Of a stretch of 64,000 bases of DNA, positions 9,511 through 16,471 are shown one piece after another. The stretch lies in assembly GCA_963668595.1 (NCBI GenBank), contig OY764876.1, forward strand, positions 2,914,001 to 2,978,000. The letters run 5' to 3'. This stretch comes from GWE2-42-39 sp963668595. GTDB taxonomy: Bacteria > Bacteroidota > Bacteroidia > Bacteroidales > Prolixibacteraceae. The number at the start of each line of letters is the position of its first letter. The first letter of the stretch is position 1. The position numbers and the translations under genes were made by a program. Below the pieces are notes generated by a model. It saw only the letters and a list, made by a program, of their open reading frames with translations. It had not been told where the DNA came from and did not search any database.

Positions 9511-9554
9511 CTGCCAAACAGGTGTGTTCAATGAAAAACATACCTGTTTGGCAG
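9511..9554 (+). terminator. Long hairpin after the SGNH gene
   Basis: Arms CTGCCAAACAGGTGTG (9511-9526) and CATACCTGTTTGGCAG (9539-9554) form a 16-pair stem with one G-T pair and a 12-base loop. No T tract follows, so it is either a processing or stability hairpin at the end of the operon or a Rho-assisted stop. Confidence 0.55.
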
Positions 9555-9618
9555 GGGAATATAAATTTGCTCTCAATAATCCGTTGTCCGGGGTTTCAAA
9601 AGCAATATCTATTTTTAG

Positions 9619-9720
9619 CATGAAATGAGCATGATTCTGGGAAACATCAATCGGAATGAATATTTTCCAATTATGCGAATTCCATTCGACAAATAAAAAA
9701 AATTATATACGAATGAAAAG
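9619..9720 (+). repeat. Dispersed leader repeat, copy 2
   Basis: This copy is nearly identical to copy 3 (54440-54540), differing by a handful of substitutions and one base of an A run. The arms GCATGATT (9629-9636) and AATTATGC (9669-9676) still pair, with one G-T wobble, so the hairpin is retained despite a base change. It ends in AAATTATATACGAATGAAA. Here the final ATG opens only a 15-codon frame that runs into a terminator. A TATTTTTAG stretch at about 9609-9617 could serve as a -7 element. Confidence 0.75.
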
Positions 9721-9756
9721 CAATCGATCAGGATTTCTGGTCGATTGTCTTTTTTT
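9721..9756 (+). terminator. Intrinsic terminator after repeat copy 2
   Basis: CAATCGATCAG (9721-9731), a five-base loop and CTGGTCGATTG (9737-9747) form an 11-pair stem, followed by seven T residues at 9750-9756. It lies immediately downstream of repeat copy 2 and overlaps the final codons of the minus-strand osmC-like gene. It would end any plus-strand transcript arising from the repeat. Confidence 0.8.
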
Positions 9757-10186
9757 GTAGTGTTACCTGAATCGGCGTTACATTCGACAAATTATCGTTC
9801 ACCGGGCAACGACTCTCTATTGTCTCAAACCAACGATTCAGTCTTGCCTCATCAATATCGGCTGTGGGTACTAATTTTACGCGAATTTCTTTGTAGCCTG
9901 CCCGATCGGTTGTTGGTTGTCCAAACACTTTAGCAGGATTCAAATCTCCTTCAATGGCAATCTCCAACCGTTTCAATTCGAAATTAAGTTCCCGGGCAAC
10001 AATATGCCCCATAACGTTGAGACAGCCGGCATAAGCCGCCAATAAATATTCTACCGGATTGGCTGCATGATTGGTTCCACCCAAAGCTTCCGGCTCGTCA
10101 ATGGTTATCTGAAAATTTCGGGCTTTCACCACAAATTTGGTCGGGTTTTCGTTGTACCCGTTTACCGAGAATGTTAAATCGCTCAT
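9728..10186 (-). CDS. OsmC/Ohr family peroxidase-like protein
   Basis: This 152-residue cytoplasmic protein has the two conserved cysteines of the OsmC/Ohr fold, Cys55 in YAGCLNVMG and Cys127 in ESRCPVND, along with EALGGTNHAANPVEYLLAA. These proteins reduce organic hydroperoxides through the cysteine pair or act on thiol-linked sulfur compounds. The gene is monocistronic: a terminator hairpin overlaps its end and the next minus-strand gene is more than 200 bases upstream. Its leader carries a Met/Cys-rich open frame and a terminator (10211-10327), which suggests expression tied to sulfur amino acid supply. It could thus serve sulfur metabolism as much as oxidative stress. The family assignment is firm; the substrate is unknown. 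Confidence 0.88.
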   Translation of the reverse strand: MSDLTFSVNGYNENPTKFVVKARNFQITIDEPEALGGTNHAANPVEYLLAAYAGCLNVMGHIVARELNFELKRLEIAIEGDLNPAKVFGQPTTDRAGYKEIRVKLVPTADIDEARLNRWFETIESRCPVNDNLSNVTPIQVTLQKKTIDQKS

Positions 10187-10210
10187 TTTGTATAGTTTTT
10201 AGGGTTATAA

Positions 10211-10242
10211 AACAAAAAAGCCCTTCTGCGAACAGAAGAGCT
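10211..10242 (-). terminator. Leader terminator (attenuator) of the osmC-like gene
   Basis: On the minus strand AGCTCTTCTG (10242-10233), a TTCG tetraloop and CAGAAGGGCT (10228-10219) form a ten-pair stem with one G-T pair, followed by a T run. It lies 25 bases ahead of the osmC-like start, so it can only act as a premature terminator. The same eight bases GCAGAAGG occur in codons 15-17 of the upstream leader peptide. They could pair with the 5' arm (CTTCTG) to form an alternative, antiterminating hairpin. Confidence 0.82.
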
Positions 10243-10270
10243 TTCGAAATGCCTTTATATTAAAATGCGA

Positions 10271-10327
10271 TTATACCTTCTGCCAATAGCTATCTGTTTG
10301 CATACACATCATGGTACACATCATCAT
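10271..10327 (-). CDS. Met/Cys-rich leader peptide (18 residues)
   Basis: The frame reads MMMCTMMCMQTDSYWQKV and stops at TAA (10273-10271). Six of the first nine residues are Met and two are Cys. It begins about 50 bases downstream of a good promoter and ends 29 bases before the terminator hairpin. The Trp-Gln-Lys codons contain the sequence able to compete for the terminator's 5' arm. That layout matches amino-acid attenuators: a ribosome stalled on the Met/Cys codons would leave the Trp-Gln-Lys region free, whereas one reaching the stop would cover it and allow termination. Translation is not proven; any of the first three Met codons could start it. Confidence 0.72.
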   Translation of the reverse strand: MMMCTMMCMQTDSYWQKV

Positions 10328-10375
10328 TAAGCTATTTGCTGAACTATTACACATCTTCTAAATCTTTATTTTGGG

Positions 10376-10406
10376 CAAAAATAGATATTTTCAAATACAA
10401 AACAAG
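10376..10406 (-). promoter_or_regulatory. Bacteroidota-type promoter for leader and osmC-like gene
   Basis: On the minus strand a TTG (10405-10403) lies 19 bases before TATTTTTG (10383-10376). This matches the TTG-N19-TAnnTTTG consensus of the Bacteroidota primary sigma factor and would start transcription shortly before the leader peptide. Confidence 0.75.
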
Positions 10407-10422
10407 ACTTTTTTGTCTTTAT

Positions 10423-11649
10423 TTAAATCTTTTCAGCTTTCTTTTCAACTTCGCTAAATACCCGCATAAAGTTTCCGCCCCACACTTTTCGTATTTCCTC
10501 TTTGGAATAACCCCGCTTTAACATCTCAAGCGTAATATTCGGGAACTGGCTCACGTCCAAACAATCGGAAAGGCCTCCTCCCCCATCGAAATCGCTTCCA
10601 ATACCCACATAATCAATCCCAACCAGATTTTTCACGTAGTCGATATGATCCACCAAATCTTTCACAGTCGGAAGCTCGTCGAGATAATTATTCTGCAAAA
10701 ATTCCCATTGCTGATGAAATTTTTCCTTTTCTTCGTCGCTCAGATTGCTGTAATTCTTCCGATAGTTTTTCCTCAATTCCCGCTCCATGCGATAACGGGT
10801 TAGTGTTGTATCAGGTTCTTTCACATACACGTCGAGCAAACAAATTTGAATGACTCCTCCATTTTTTGCCAGCGCACGAATCATTTCATCACTCATATTT
10901 CGGTCGTGTTTACAAACCGAGCGAACACTCGAATGAGAAGCAATTACCGGAGATTTGCTAAGTTTTACCACATCAAAAAATGATTCGTCGGAAGCATGCG
11001 ACACGTCAATCATCATCCCCAACCGGTTCATTTCAGCAACCACCTGTTCGCCAAAACTACTCAATCCGTGATGTTCGGGCTCTGCCGGATCGCTCGACGA
11101 ATCGCAAACATCGTTATGAAACGAATGGCAAAGGGTAATGTAGCGCACTCCCCGATCGTAAAATTCCTGCACTCGTTTTAAATCTTTTCCCAATGGAAAG
11201 CCATTCTCCATGCCAACATACACGGCACGTTTCCCTGTTTTTTCAATGCGGCGACCATCTGCGGCTGACAATGCCAGTTCTGCTAAATCGCTATGATGTT
11301 TTACCATCGAATGAATCGAATCAAGCATCTCGTCGGCTTTGCGATACGCCTCGGCATAATTCTCAATCGTTCGGGGCTTTTGACTGGTAAACACCGCAAA
11401 AAATTCGGCATCCAGGCCTCCTTCTTTCATACGGGGCAAATCGACCCGACTCTGTGGTGCAGCATGCTTTTCGCTAATATCGAAATTACTTCCCAGCAAA
11501 GCCCAGGGAGTGTCGCAATGCGTATCAACCGTCAATACCTGATCGTGAATCTTTTGTGCTTTCTGATGCAGTTTATCCGGGTCGGAACAAATACCAGAAA
11601 CACTTTTCAATATAGAAAACACACAAATAAAAGCGATTAAATTCTTCAT
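10423..11649 (-). CDS. Membrane dipeptidase-like peptidase, family M19
   Basis: The 408-residue protein has an N-terminal signal sequence (MKNLIAFICVFSILKSVSG). Renal-dipeptidase features follow: the zinc-binding DTHCDTPW (His44, Asp46), a bridging Glu in GMENG, the ligand histidines in TLCHSFHND and DVSHASD, and IGSDFDGGGG near the end. Family members hydrolyse dipeptides, including those with a C-terminal D-residue, in the periplasm. The next minus-strand genes include Mpl, so a role in recovering cell-wall peptides is plausible. The gene ends before the osmC promoter region and begins ten bases after the CAT-like gene stop. Assignment to family M19 is strong; the natural dipeptide is not known. 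Confidence 0.9.
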   Translation of the reverse strand: MKNLIAFICVFSILKSVSGICSDPDKLHQKAQKIHDQVLTVDTHCDTPWALLGSNFDISEKHAAPQSRVDLPRMKEGGLDAEFFAVFTSQKPRTIENYAEAYRKADEMLDSIHSMVKHHSDLAELALSAADGRRIEKTGKRAVYVGMENGFPLGKDLKRVQEFYDRGVRYITLCHSFHNDVCDSSSDPAEPEHHGLSSFGEQVVAEMNRLGMMIDVSHASDESFFDVVKLSKSPVIASHSSVRSVCKHDRNMSDEMIRALAKNGGVIQICLLDVYVKEPDTTLTRYRMERELRKNYRKNYSNLSDEEKEKFHQQWEFLQNNYLDELPTVKDLVDHIDYVKNLVGIDYVGIGSDFDGGGGLSDCLDVSQFPNITLEMLKRGYSKEEIRKVWGGNFMRVFSEVEKKAEKI

Positions 11650-11659
11650 ATAGCTATTT

Positions 11660-12304
11660 TTATTTCTGATCTAAATGTTGCTGGTAAAGTTCGAAGAATG
11701 CGGCCACATGCACTCCATCGGCCAGCCCATGATGCACTGCAACCGAAACCGGCATTTGCTTACGTCCATTTACTTCAATCATCTTTCCAAATGAAATTTT
11801 CGGACAACTATCTTTGATTCCAAAATGACGGGCATGCGAGATTCCTGTAAATTTGATCCAGGGCAACGACGAATAATGAATCACATCTGTACGCCCCGTT
11901 TGGTCGTTTAACCGCAATCCGGAACTTTGCCTTACTGCATCGGTTTCAGCAATCACCGATTCGTTAAATGTGTAGAAATTATCGGAAAAAGGAATCAACG
12001 AAAAGCCAAAAGTTCCGTCTTCTCTGCCAATGGTTGGCGATGCATGCACTTCATCATAAACAAGCACCTGTTTTTCTTCGATCCGATACCTGAACTCAGT
12101 AATTTGATTTGCTGCCAACAACGACCGGTGCAAATAGACCGAAAAAAAGGAAAGTTCGTTTTCTTTTGCAAATTCATACGCAGCAGTGCAGTCAACATCT
12201 GCAACAACACTAAAAAAAGGTTCATCGAAGCCCGAAAAGAAATCAAAATGTTCCTTTCGGTTCCAGTTCTCCATGTTCAATCGTATATAGTTTGGCTTCT
12301 TCAT
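11660..12304 (-). CDS. Chloramphenicol acetyltransferase-like acyltransferase
   Basis: The 214-residue protein matches the type A chloramphenicol acetyltransferase fold in length and in its C-terminal catalytic motif VAVHHGLADGVHV (His191-His192, Asp196). It also has the upstream FTGISHARHFGIKDSCPKISFGK segment typical of the CoA-binding core. CAT enzymes acetylate chloramphenicol as trimers, but many chromosomal relatives act on unknown acceptors. The gene lies four bases from a HAD phosphatase in a minus-strand run with a dipeptidase and Mpl, which gives no sign of a resistance cassette. Resistance is therefore not inferred; the acyl acceptor is unknown. Confidence 0.82.
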   Translation of the reverse strand: MKKPNYIRLNMENWNRKEHFDFFSGFDEPFFSVVADVDCTAAYEFAKENELSFFSVYLHRSLLAANQITEFRYRIEEKQVLVYDEVHASPTIGREDGTFGFSLIPFSDNFYTFNESVIAETDAVRQSSGLRLNDQTGRTDVIHYSSLPWIKFTGISHARHFGIKDSCPKISFGKMIEVNGRKQMPVSVAVHHGLADGVHVAAFFELYQQHLDQK

Positions 12305-12308
12305 TCGA

Positions 12309-13016
12309 TCAATTTTTTAGCTCAAGAAGTGTCCCAACTTCCGATATTTCCGAAACCGAAGCAAAATTTTCGCCATCGGGCACACTTCCGGTTTTCTCGT
12401 GTTCCCACGTTACATGAAACGGCACATGAATTCCGTACCCGCCGAGCTGCAAAACAGGAAGAATGTCTGATTTAAATGAATTTCCAATCATCAGGAAATC
12501 TTCAGGCTGAGTGCCTAAATGTTGCAAAAGGCTCAAATAATCAGCCTCTTTTTTATCACTCATTATTTCAATATGATGAAAATATTTTTCCAGTTTCGAT
12601 TTACGCAATTTCCGTTCCTGATCAAGCAAATCGCCCTTTGTCGCAACAATCAGTTTCACGTTCTCATCGCTTAACTGCTGTAGCAAATGCTCCACTCCAT
12701 CAAGCAAAATCACCGGTTTAGCCAATAATTCTTTCCCCAACGAAACAATTTGACTGATAATTTCTCCCGGAACACGATTGTCGCTAATTCGCAATGCAGT
12801 TTCAATCAGCGACAGCATGAATGCTTTTGCTCCGTAACCGTACAATTCCAGGTTCTGCATTTCTGTCTGAAACAATTGCTCCGACACCTCTTTCTCCGGA
12901 AGATAGGCAGCCAACAATTCGCGGAAAATTCTTTCTGTTTCCTGAAAATAGGGTTCATTCACCCACAAAGTATCATCGGCATCAAACCCAATAACTTTAA
13001 ATTGCTTTTTCTTCAT
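12309..13016 (-). CDS. HAD family hydrolase
   Basis: This 235-residue protein has the HAD nucleophile motif GFDADDTLW (Asp12, Asp14), a motif II Thr in IVATKGD, a motif III Lys region around SDKKEADY, and LMIGNSFKSDI as motif IV. An alpha-helical cap between residues about 20 and 90 places it in subclass IA. It is probably a soluble phosphatase for a small metabolite. It starts six bases after the mpl stop and ends four bases before the CAT-like gene, so the three are very likely co-transcribed. The substrate cannot be told from the sequence. Confidence 0.85.
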   Translation of the reverse strand: MKKKQFKVIGFDADDTLWVNEPYFQETERIFRELLAAYLPEKEVSEQLFQTEMQNLELYGYGAKAFMLSLIETALRISDNRVPGEIISQIVSLGKELLAKPVILLDGVEHLLQQLSDENVKLIVATKGDLLDQERKLRKSKLEKYFHHIEIMSDKKEADYLSLLQHLGTQPEDFLMIGNSFKSDILPVLQLGGYGIHVPFHVTWEHEKTGSVPDGENFASVSEISEVGTLLELKN

Positions 13017-13021
13017 TCGTT

Positions 13022-14386
13022 TTATTTCTCAATCAAATTCTCGGCAAATGCTTTTAAGTCCATGCCTGAAAAATTACCGGAAGTCATAATCAACAAGTTT
13101 TTCCCATCCCAATCTATCCTTTTCAATATTGAAAACAATTCTTCGGCATCGGTTGAAACCTGTAAGCCTGAAGTTCCGAAAGCCTCAAATACCTGCCCTG
13201 CGGTAATGGGTTCCAGTTTCTTGTGTTCAATGGTTTTGGGGTTGAAATACACAAAAGCCTGATCGGCCGCCTGCATACAATCCTTGTATTGAGGCAAAAA
13301 CTCTTTTTTCAGCGAACTGAATGTGTGCAACTCCATGCAAGCGACCAACTCCCGCTCTGGAAACTGTTTTTTCACGGCCTCGGTAGTGGCTTTCAGTTTC
13401 GAAGGCGAGTGGGCAAAATCGTAAAAAATGGTACATCCCGCATTTTTTGCCAGTACCTGCAAACGACGTGCTGCCCCTTTAAAACTGCCAATAGCCCGAT
13501 AAAACTGCTCGTCGGTAATTCCCAATTCGTTACAAACCAGTTTGGCTCCCGAAATATTTTGCAGGTTGTGATCTCCAAAAATCGGAATTTCAGTTTTCGT
13601 ATTGCCCGATAGCAGACAAGTAATTCCAGCTTCAACACAAGCAGGATGCTCGCGATAAGGCATTTTTTTTATTTCAGAAGAAAGTTCCGCAGCTATTTTA
13701 CTGATATTCGGATCGGCTTCGTAATACACCAGAGAACCTTCGGCTTCAATCATTTCAGCAAAAATGCGGAATTGTTCCACGTAATTTTCAAAGGTCGGAA
13801 ATACATTGATGTGGTCCCAGGCAATACCACTGAGCAGCGCCACATGCGGGTGATAGAGATGAAATTTCGGCCTGCGGTCGATAGGCGACGACAAGTACTC
13901 GTCTCCTTCAAAAACCGCCACTTTCGCTTCGTGACTGAGCGACACCATCGTATCAAAACCTTCGACCTGTGCCCCAACCATGTAATCGAACTGCACTCCG
14001 CTTTCGCGCAACACATGCATCACCATTGAGGTAATCGTCGTTTTACCGTGACTACCACCAATCACCGCCCGTTTTTTGTCTTTGGTTTGTTCGTACAGAT
14101 ATTCGGGGTACGAAAATATTTTCAGTCCCAGCTCGCGGGCACGTATCAACTCAGGATTATCTTCCCGGGCATGCATTCCCAGAATCACTGCATCCAGTTC
14201 TTCACTGATTTTCTCAGGAAACCAGCCAAATTGTTCGGGCAATAATCCCTGTTGCTGCAAACGGCTTCGCGATGGCTCAAAAATTTCGTCGTCGCTACCT
14301 GTTACCTTGTATCCTTTTTTATGCAGGGCAAGTGCCAAATTGTGCATCGCACTGCCACCTATTGCTATAAAATGTATACGCATCAT
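13022..14386 (-). CDS. mpl: Mpl-type UDP-MurNAc:tripeptide ligase
   Basis: The protein is a Mur-ligase family member of 454 residues. An N-terminal Rossmann domain (IHFIAIGGSAMHNLALAL) is followed by the ATP-binding P-loop GGSHGKTT (about residue 114), a central domain with EGDEY and SGIAWDHINVFPT, and the C-terminal domain with RRLQ and DFAHSPSK. Mpl joins recovered L-Ala-gamma-D-Glu-meso-diaminopimelate to UDP-N-acetylmuramate in the cytoplasm. The GGSAMHNLA start and the SDDEIFEPSRSRL segment separate it from MurC. It heads a minus-strand run with HAD, CAT-like and M19 genes, compatible with peptidoglycan recycling. Confidence 0.9.
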   Translation of the reverse strand: MMRIHFIAIGGSAMHNLALALHKKGYKVTGSDDEIFEPSRSRLQQQGLLPEQFGWFPEKISEELDAVILGMHAREDNPELIRARELGLKIFSYPEYLYEQTKDKKRAVIGGSHGKTTITSMVMHVLRESGVQFDYMVGAQVEGFDTMVSLSHEAKVAVFEGDEYLSSPIDRRPKFHLYHPHVALLSGIAWDHINVFPTFENYVEQFRIFAEMIEAEGSLVYYEADPNISKIAAELSSEIKKMPYREHPACVEAGITCLLSGNTKTEIPIFGDHNLQNISGAKLVCNELGITDEQFYRAIGSFKGAARRLQVLAKNAGCTIFYDFAHSPSKLKATTEAVKKQFPERELVACMELHTFSSLKKEFLPQYKDCMQAADQAFVYFNPKTIEHKKLEPITAGQVFEAFGTSGLQVSTDAEELFSILKRIDWDGKNLLIMTSGNFSGMDLKAFAENLIEK

Positions 14387-14480
14387 AAATTTTAAAAATG
14401 AAAGTTAAAAATAACCAATGTTGTGTTTACACGGCAGTCTGATTCATTTTTTTTAAGTTTGAATCGAAAATCTATTTCGA

Positions 14481-15548
14481 ATGATGGCGAAACAACTTAT
14501 AAAAAAGCTCTTTTCAAAGAAATTGCTACTGATTTGGCTGGCCATTTTCACCTGGTTAGTCGGACAGCTCATGGCTTCATTTCCGTTTATTGCTGAAAGA
14601 GTTTATTCTCAGGGAATCTATCCCATTGTCGCAACAATTTTATCGGCATTCAGCGGTTTATTCCCTTTTTCGCTTGACGATCTTTTTTACACCTTGCTCG
14701 TTCTTCTGCTCGTTGTTTTGCTAATCTTTCTGTTTCTGAAAAAATTAAAACTAAAAGAGTTTTTCATTCTGATTACCAATACGCTGGCTGCCGGATATAT
14801 CCTTTTCTATTTTTTATGGGGATTCAATTATTACCGGCAAGATTTTAATACCAGGCTGGTAATTCCAAAGAGCAAAGCCAATAAAAACGAACTGTTATCC
14901 GTACTGAATCAATTGGTTCTGCAAACCAACAACAACTGGCTACCGGTTGATTCTGTCGATAAAACCAATATCGATTCAATTATCGAAAATTCGTACCGCA
15001 AGCATTCCGACTTGCTTAAAATCAGCTATCCTTCAGGAAGTAGGCGACCTAAAAACATTACCTACAGCCGGTTTTTCAGTCAGGCAATGATTTCGGGGTA
15101 TTACGGCCCATTTTTTAGCGAGGTGCATGTAAATAAAAATGTCCTTTCGGTGGAATACCCGATGGTGTTGGCACACGAGAAAGCTCATCAATTAGGCATT
15201 ACTGGCGAGGCTGAAGCAAACTTTTACGCATGGCTCGTATGTTCGCAAAGCAATTGCCAACCGGCTCGTTACAGCGCCAATCTGTATATTCTTCGCTACT
15301 TTGCCTACGAAGCAGCTCGTTTCGGGGAAGCCAAACCCATTATGGAAAATTTACGCGAGGAAGTTCGTTCCGACTATAAAAAGATCCGTACTCACTGGCT
15401 TGCTTTGCGCAACGAAAAAATTGACGAGGTAGCCGGTAAAGTAAACGACGCTTACCTGAAAGCAAACAAGGTAGAAAAAGGTATCGACGACTACTCGGGC
15501 GTAGTGAAATATATAATGGACTTTAAAACCGTAGTAGAAAATCGGTAA
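14481..15548 (+). CDS. DUF3810 family membrane protein with HExxH-like motif
   Basis: The 355-residue protein has three hydrophobic helices in its first 120 residues (about 15-35, 65-90 and 95-115), then a periplasm-sized soluble part. The latter contains HEKAHQLGITGEAEANF, a close match to the HExxH zinc-protease motif with a downstream Glu that could be the third ligand, though Lys-Ala occupy the middle. DUF3810 proteins are conserved in Bacteroidota with no assigned function; a membrane-anchored metalloprotease is a reasonable guess. It is divergent from mpl across 94 bases. A second Met immediately follows the first and could be used. Confidence 0.8.
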   Translation: MMAKQLIKKLFSKKLLLIWLAIFTWLVGQLMASFPFIAERVYSQGIYPIVATILSAFSGLFPFSLDDLFYTLLVLLLVVLLIFLFLKKLKLKEFFILITNTLAAGYILFYFLWGFNYYRQDFNTRLVIPKSKANKNELLSVLNQLVLQTNNNWLPVDSVDKTNIDSIIENSYRKHSDLLKISYPSGSRRPKNITYSRFFSQAMISGYYGPFFSEVHVNKNVLSVEYPMVLAHEKAHQLGITGEAEANFYAWLVCSQSNCQPARYSANLYILRYFAYEAARFGEAKPIMENLREEVRSDYKKIRTHWLALRNEKIDEVAGKVNDAYLKANKVEKGIDDYSGVVKYIMDFKTVVENR

Positions 15549-15617
15549 TCAATTGAAAACAAAAACGACCAATATTTGTCTATCGTCTTAAAATCTAACA
15601 ATCTGTTATCTGGTAGA

Positions 15618-16454
15618 ATGAAAATACAATTGATACATGCCGGACATTTTGCCTGCGATGGCGGCGCACTGTTCGGCGTAATTCCCAAAAATCTTTGGCA
15701 AAAAGTTTATCCAGCTGATGAAAACAATGTTACGTCGCTCACTCTGCGATGCCTGCTGGTCGAGACTGAAACGCATAAAATACTGATTGAAACCGGTGTT
15801 GGCGAACATTATCCGGACAAATTCATCCGCAACAACGGACTGCGCGATCTGGGTATTTTGGAACAATCGCTAGCCGAAAAAGGCATTTCACCCGATGATA
15901 TTACCGATGTGCTATTTACGCACCTGCATTGGGATCACTGCAACGGAGCTGTAAAAAATGTTGACGATCAATTACAGCTTACATTTCCGAATGCCCGGCA
16001 CTGGTGTAGCAAAAGGCAATTCGATCATTCCAAAATATCGAATCCCCGCGAGCGAGCCGCTTATTCCTCTCTCCTGATTGATTTTATTGCTGAAAATGGC
16101 AAACTTCAATTAATTGAGAACGAAGGGGAAATTCTTCCCGGCATTTTCGTTCGTATGTACGACGGACACACTCCCGGACAGATGATCCCATTCATTCAGT
16201 ATAAAGAAAAAACCGTGGTTTACATGGCCGATCTGATTCCTACGGCGGCTCATGTTCCGCTACTTTGGCTGGCTGCCTACGATTTATTCCCGGTTACTGC
16301 TATGGAAGAAAAAGAACAGTTTTTAAACGAAGCTGCAACGCACAACTACCTGCTTTTTTTCGAACACGATCTGCACACCGAATGCGTTCGGGTACAAAAA
16401 GAAGGCAAAGCATTTCGTGCCACAGAACACAGTCGGTTGATTAATTGCATTTAG
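15618..16454 (+). CDS. Metallo-beta-lactamase fold hydrolase
   Basis: The 278-residue cytoplasmic protein shows the metal-binding THLHWDHCNG motif (His102, His104, Asp106, His107), a later GHTPGQM histidine, MADLIPT with the bridging Asp, and a final FEHD histidine. These are the ligands of a dinuclear site. Overall it resembles the quorum-quenching lactonase/glyoxalase-like part of the superfamily. An in-frame TTG at 15576 would add 14 residues without family character, so the ATG at 15618 is preferred. It is co-directional with the DUF3810 gene. A hairpin that includes its last codons separates it from the converging permease gene. The substrate is unknown. Confidence 0.85.
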   Translation: MKIQLIHAGHFACDGGALFGVIPKNLWQKVYPADENNVTSLTLRCLLVETETHKILIETGVGEHYPDKFIRNNGLRDLGILEQSLAEKGISPDDITDVLFTHLHWDHCNGAVKNVDDQLQLTFPNARHWCSKRQFDHSKISNPRERAAYSSLLIDFIAENGKLQLIENEGEILPGIFVRMYDGHTPGQMIPFIQYKEKTVVYMADLIPTAAHVPLLWLAAYDLFPVTAMEEKEQFLNEAATHNYLLFFEHDLHTECVRVQKEGKAFRATEHSRLINCI

Positions 16455-16466
16455 AATCAACCGACT
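16431..16466. terminator. Hairpin between converging genes
   Basis: AGTCGGTTGATT (16431-16442) and AATCAACCGACT (16455-16466) are perfectly complementary over 12 bases with a 12-base loop that includes the metallo-hydrolase stop codon. Neither side has a long T run. It probably marks the 3' ends of both converging transcripts. Confidence 0.55.
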
Positions 16467-16471
16467 CTCCA

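Noticed and set aside
10187..10422. A SAM-type riboswitch in the osmC leader
   Set aside because: No SAM riboswitch core could be recognised; the Met/Cys codon run and competing stems explain the leader better.
11660..12304. Chloramphenicol resistance gene
   Set aside because: Catalytic residues match the CAT fold, but the gene sits in a housekeeping operon with no mobile element, so resistance is not supported.
11927..12475. Long plus-strand frame opposite the CAT-like and HAD genes
   Set aside because: It is an antisense shadow of two well-supported coding regions with no recognisable protein features.
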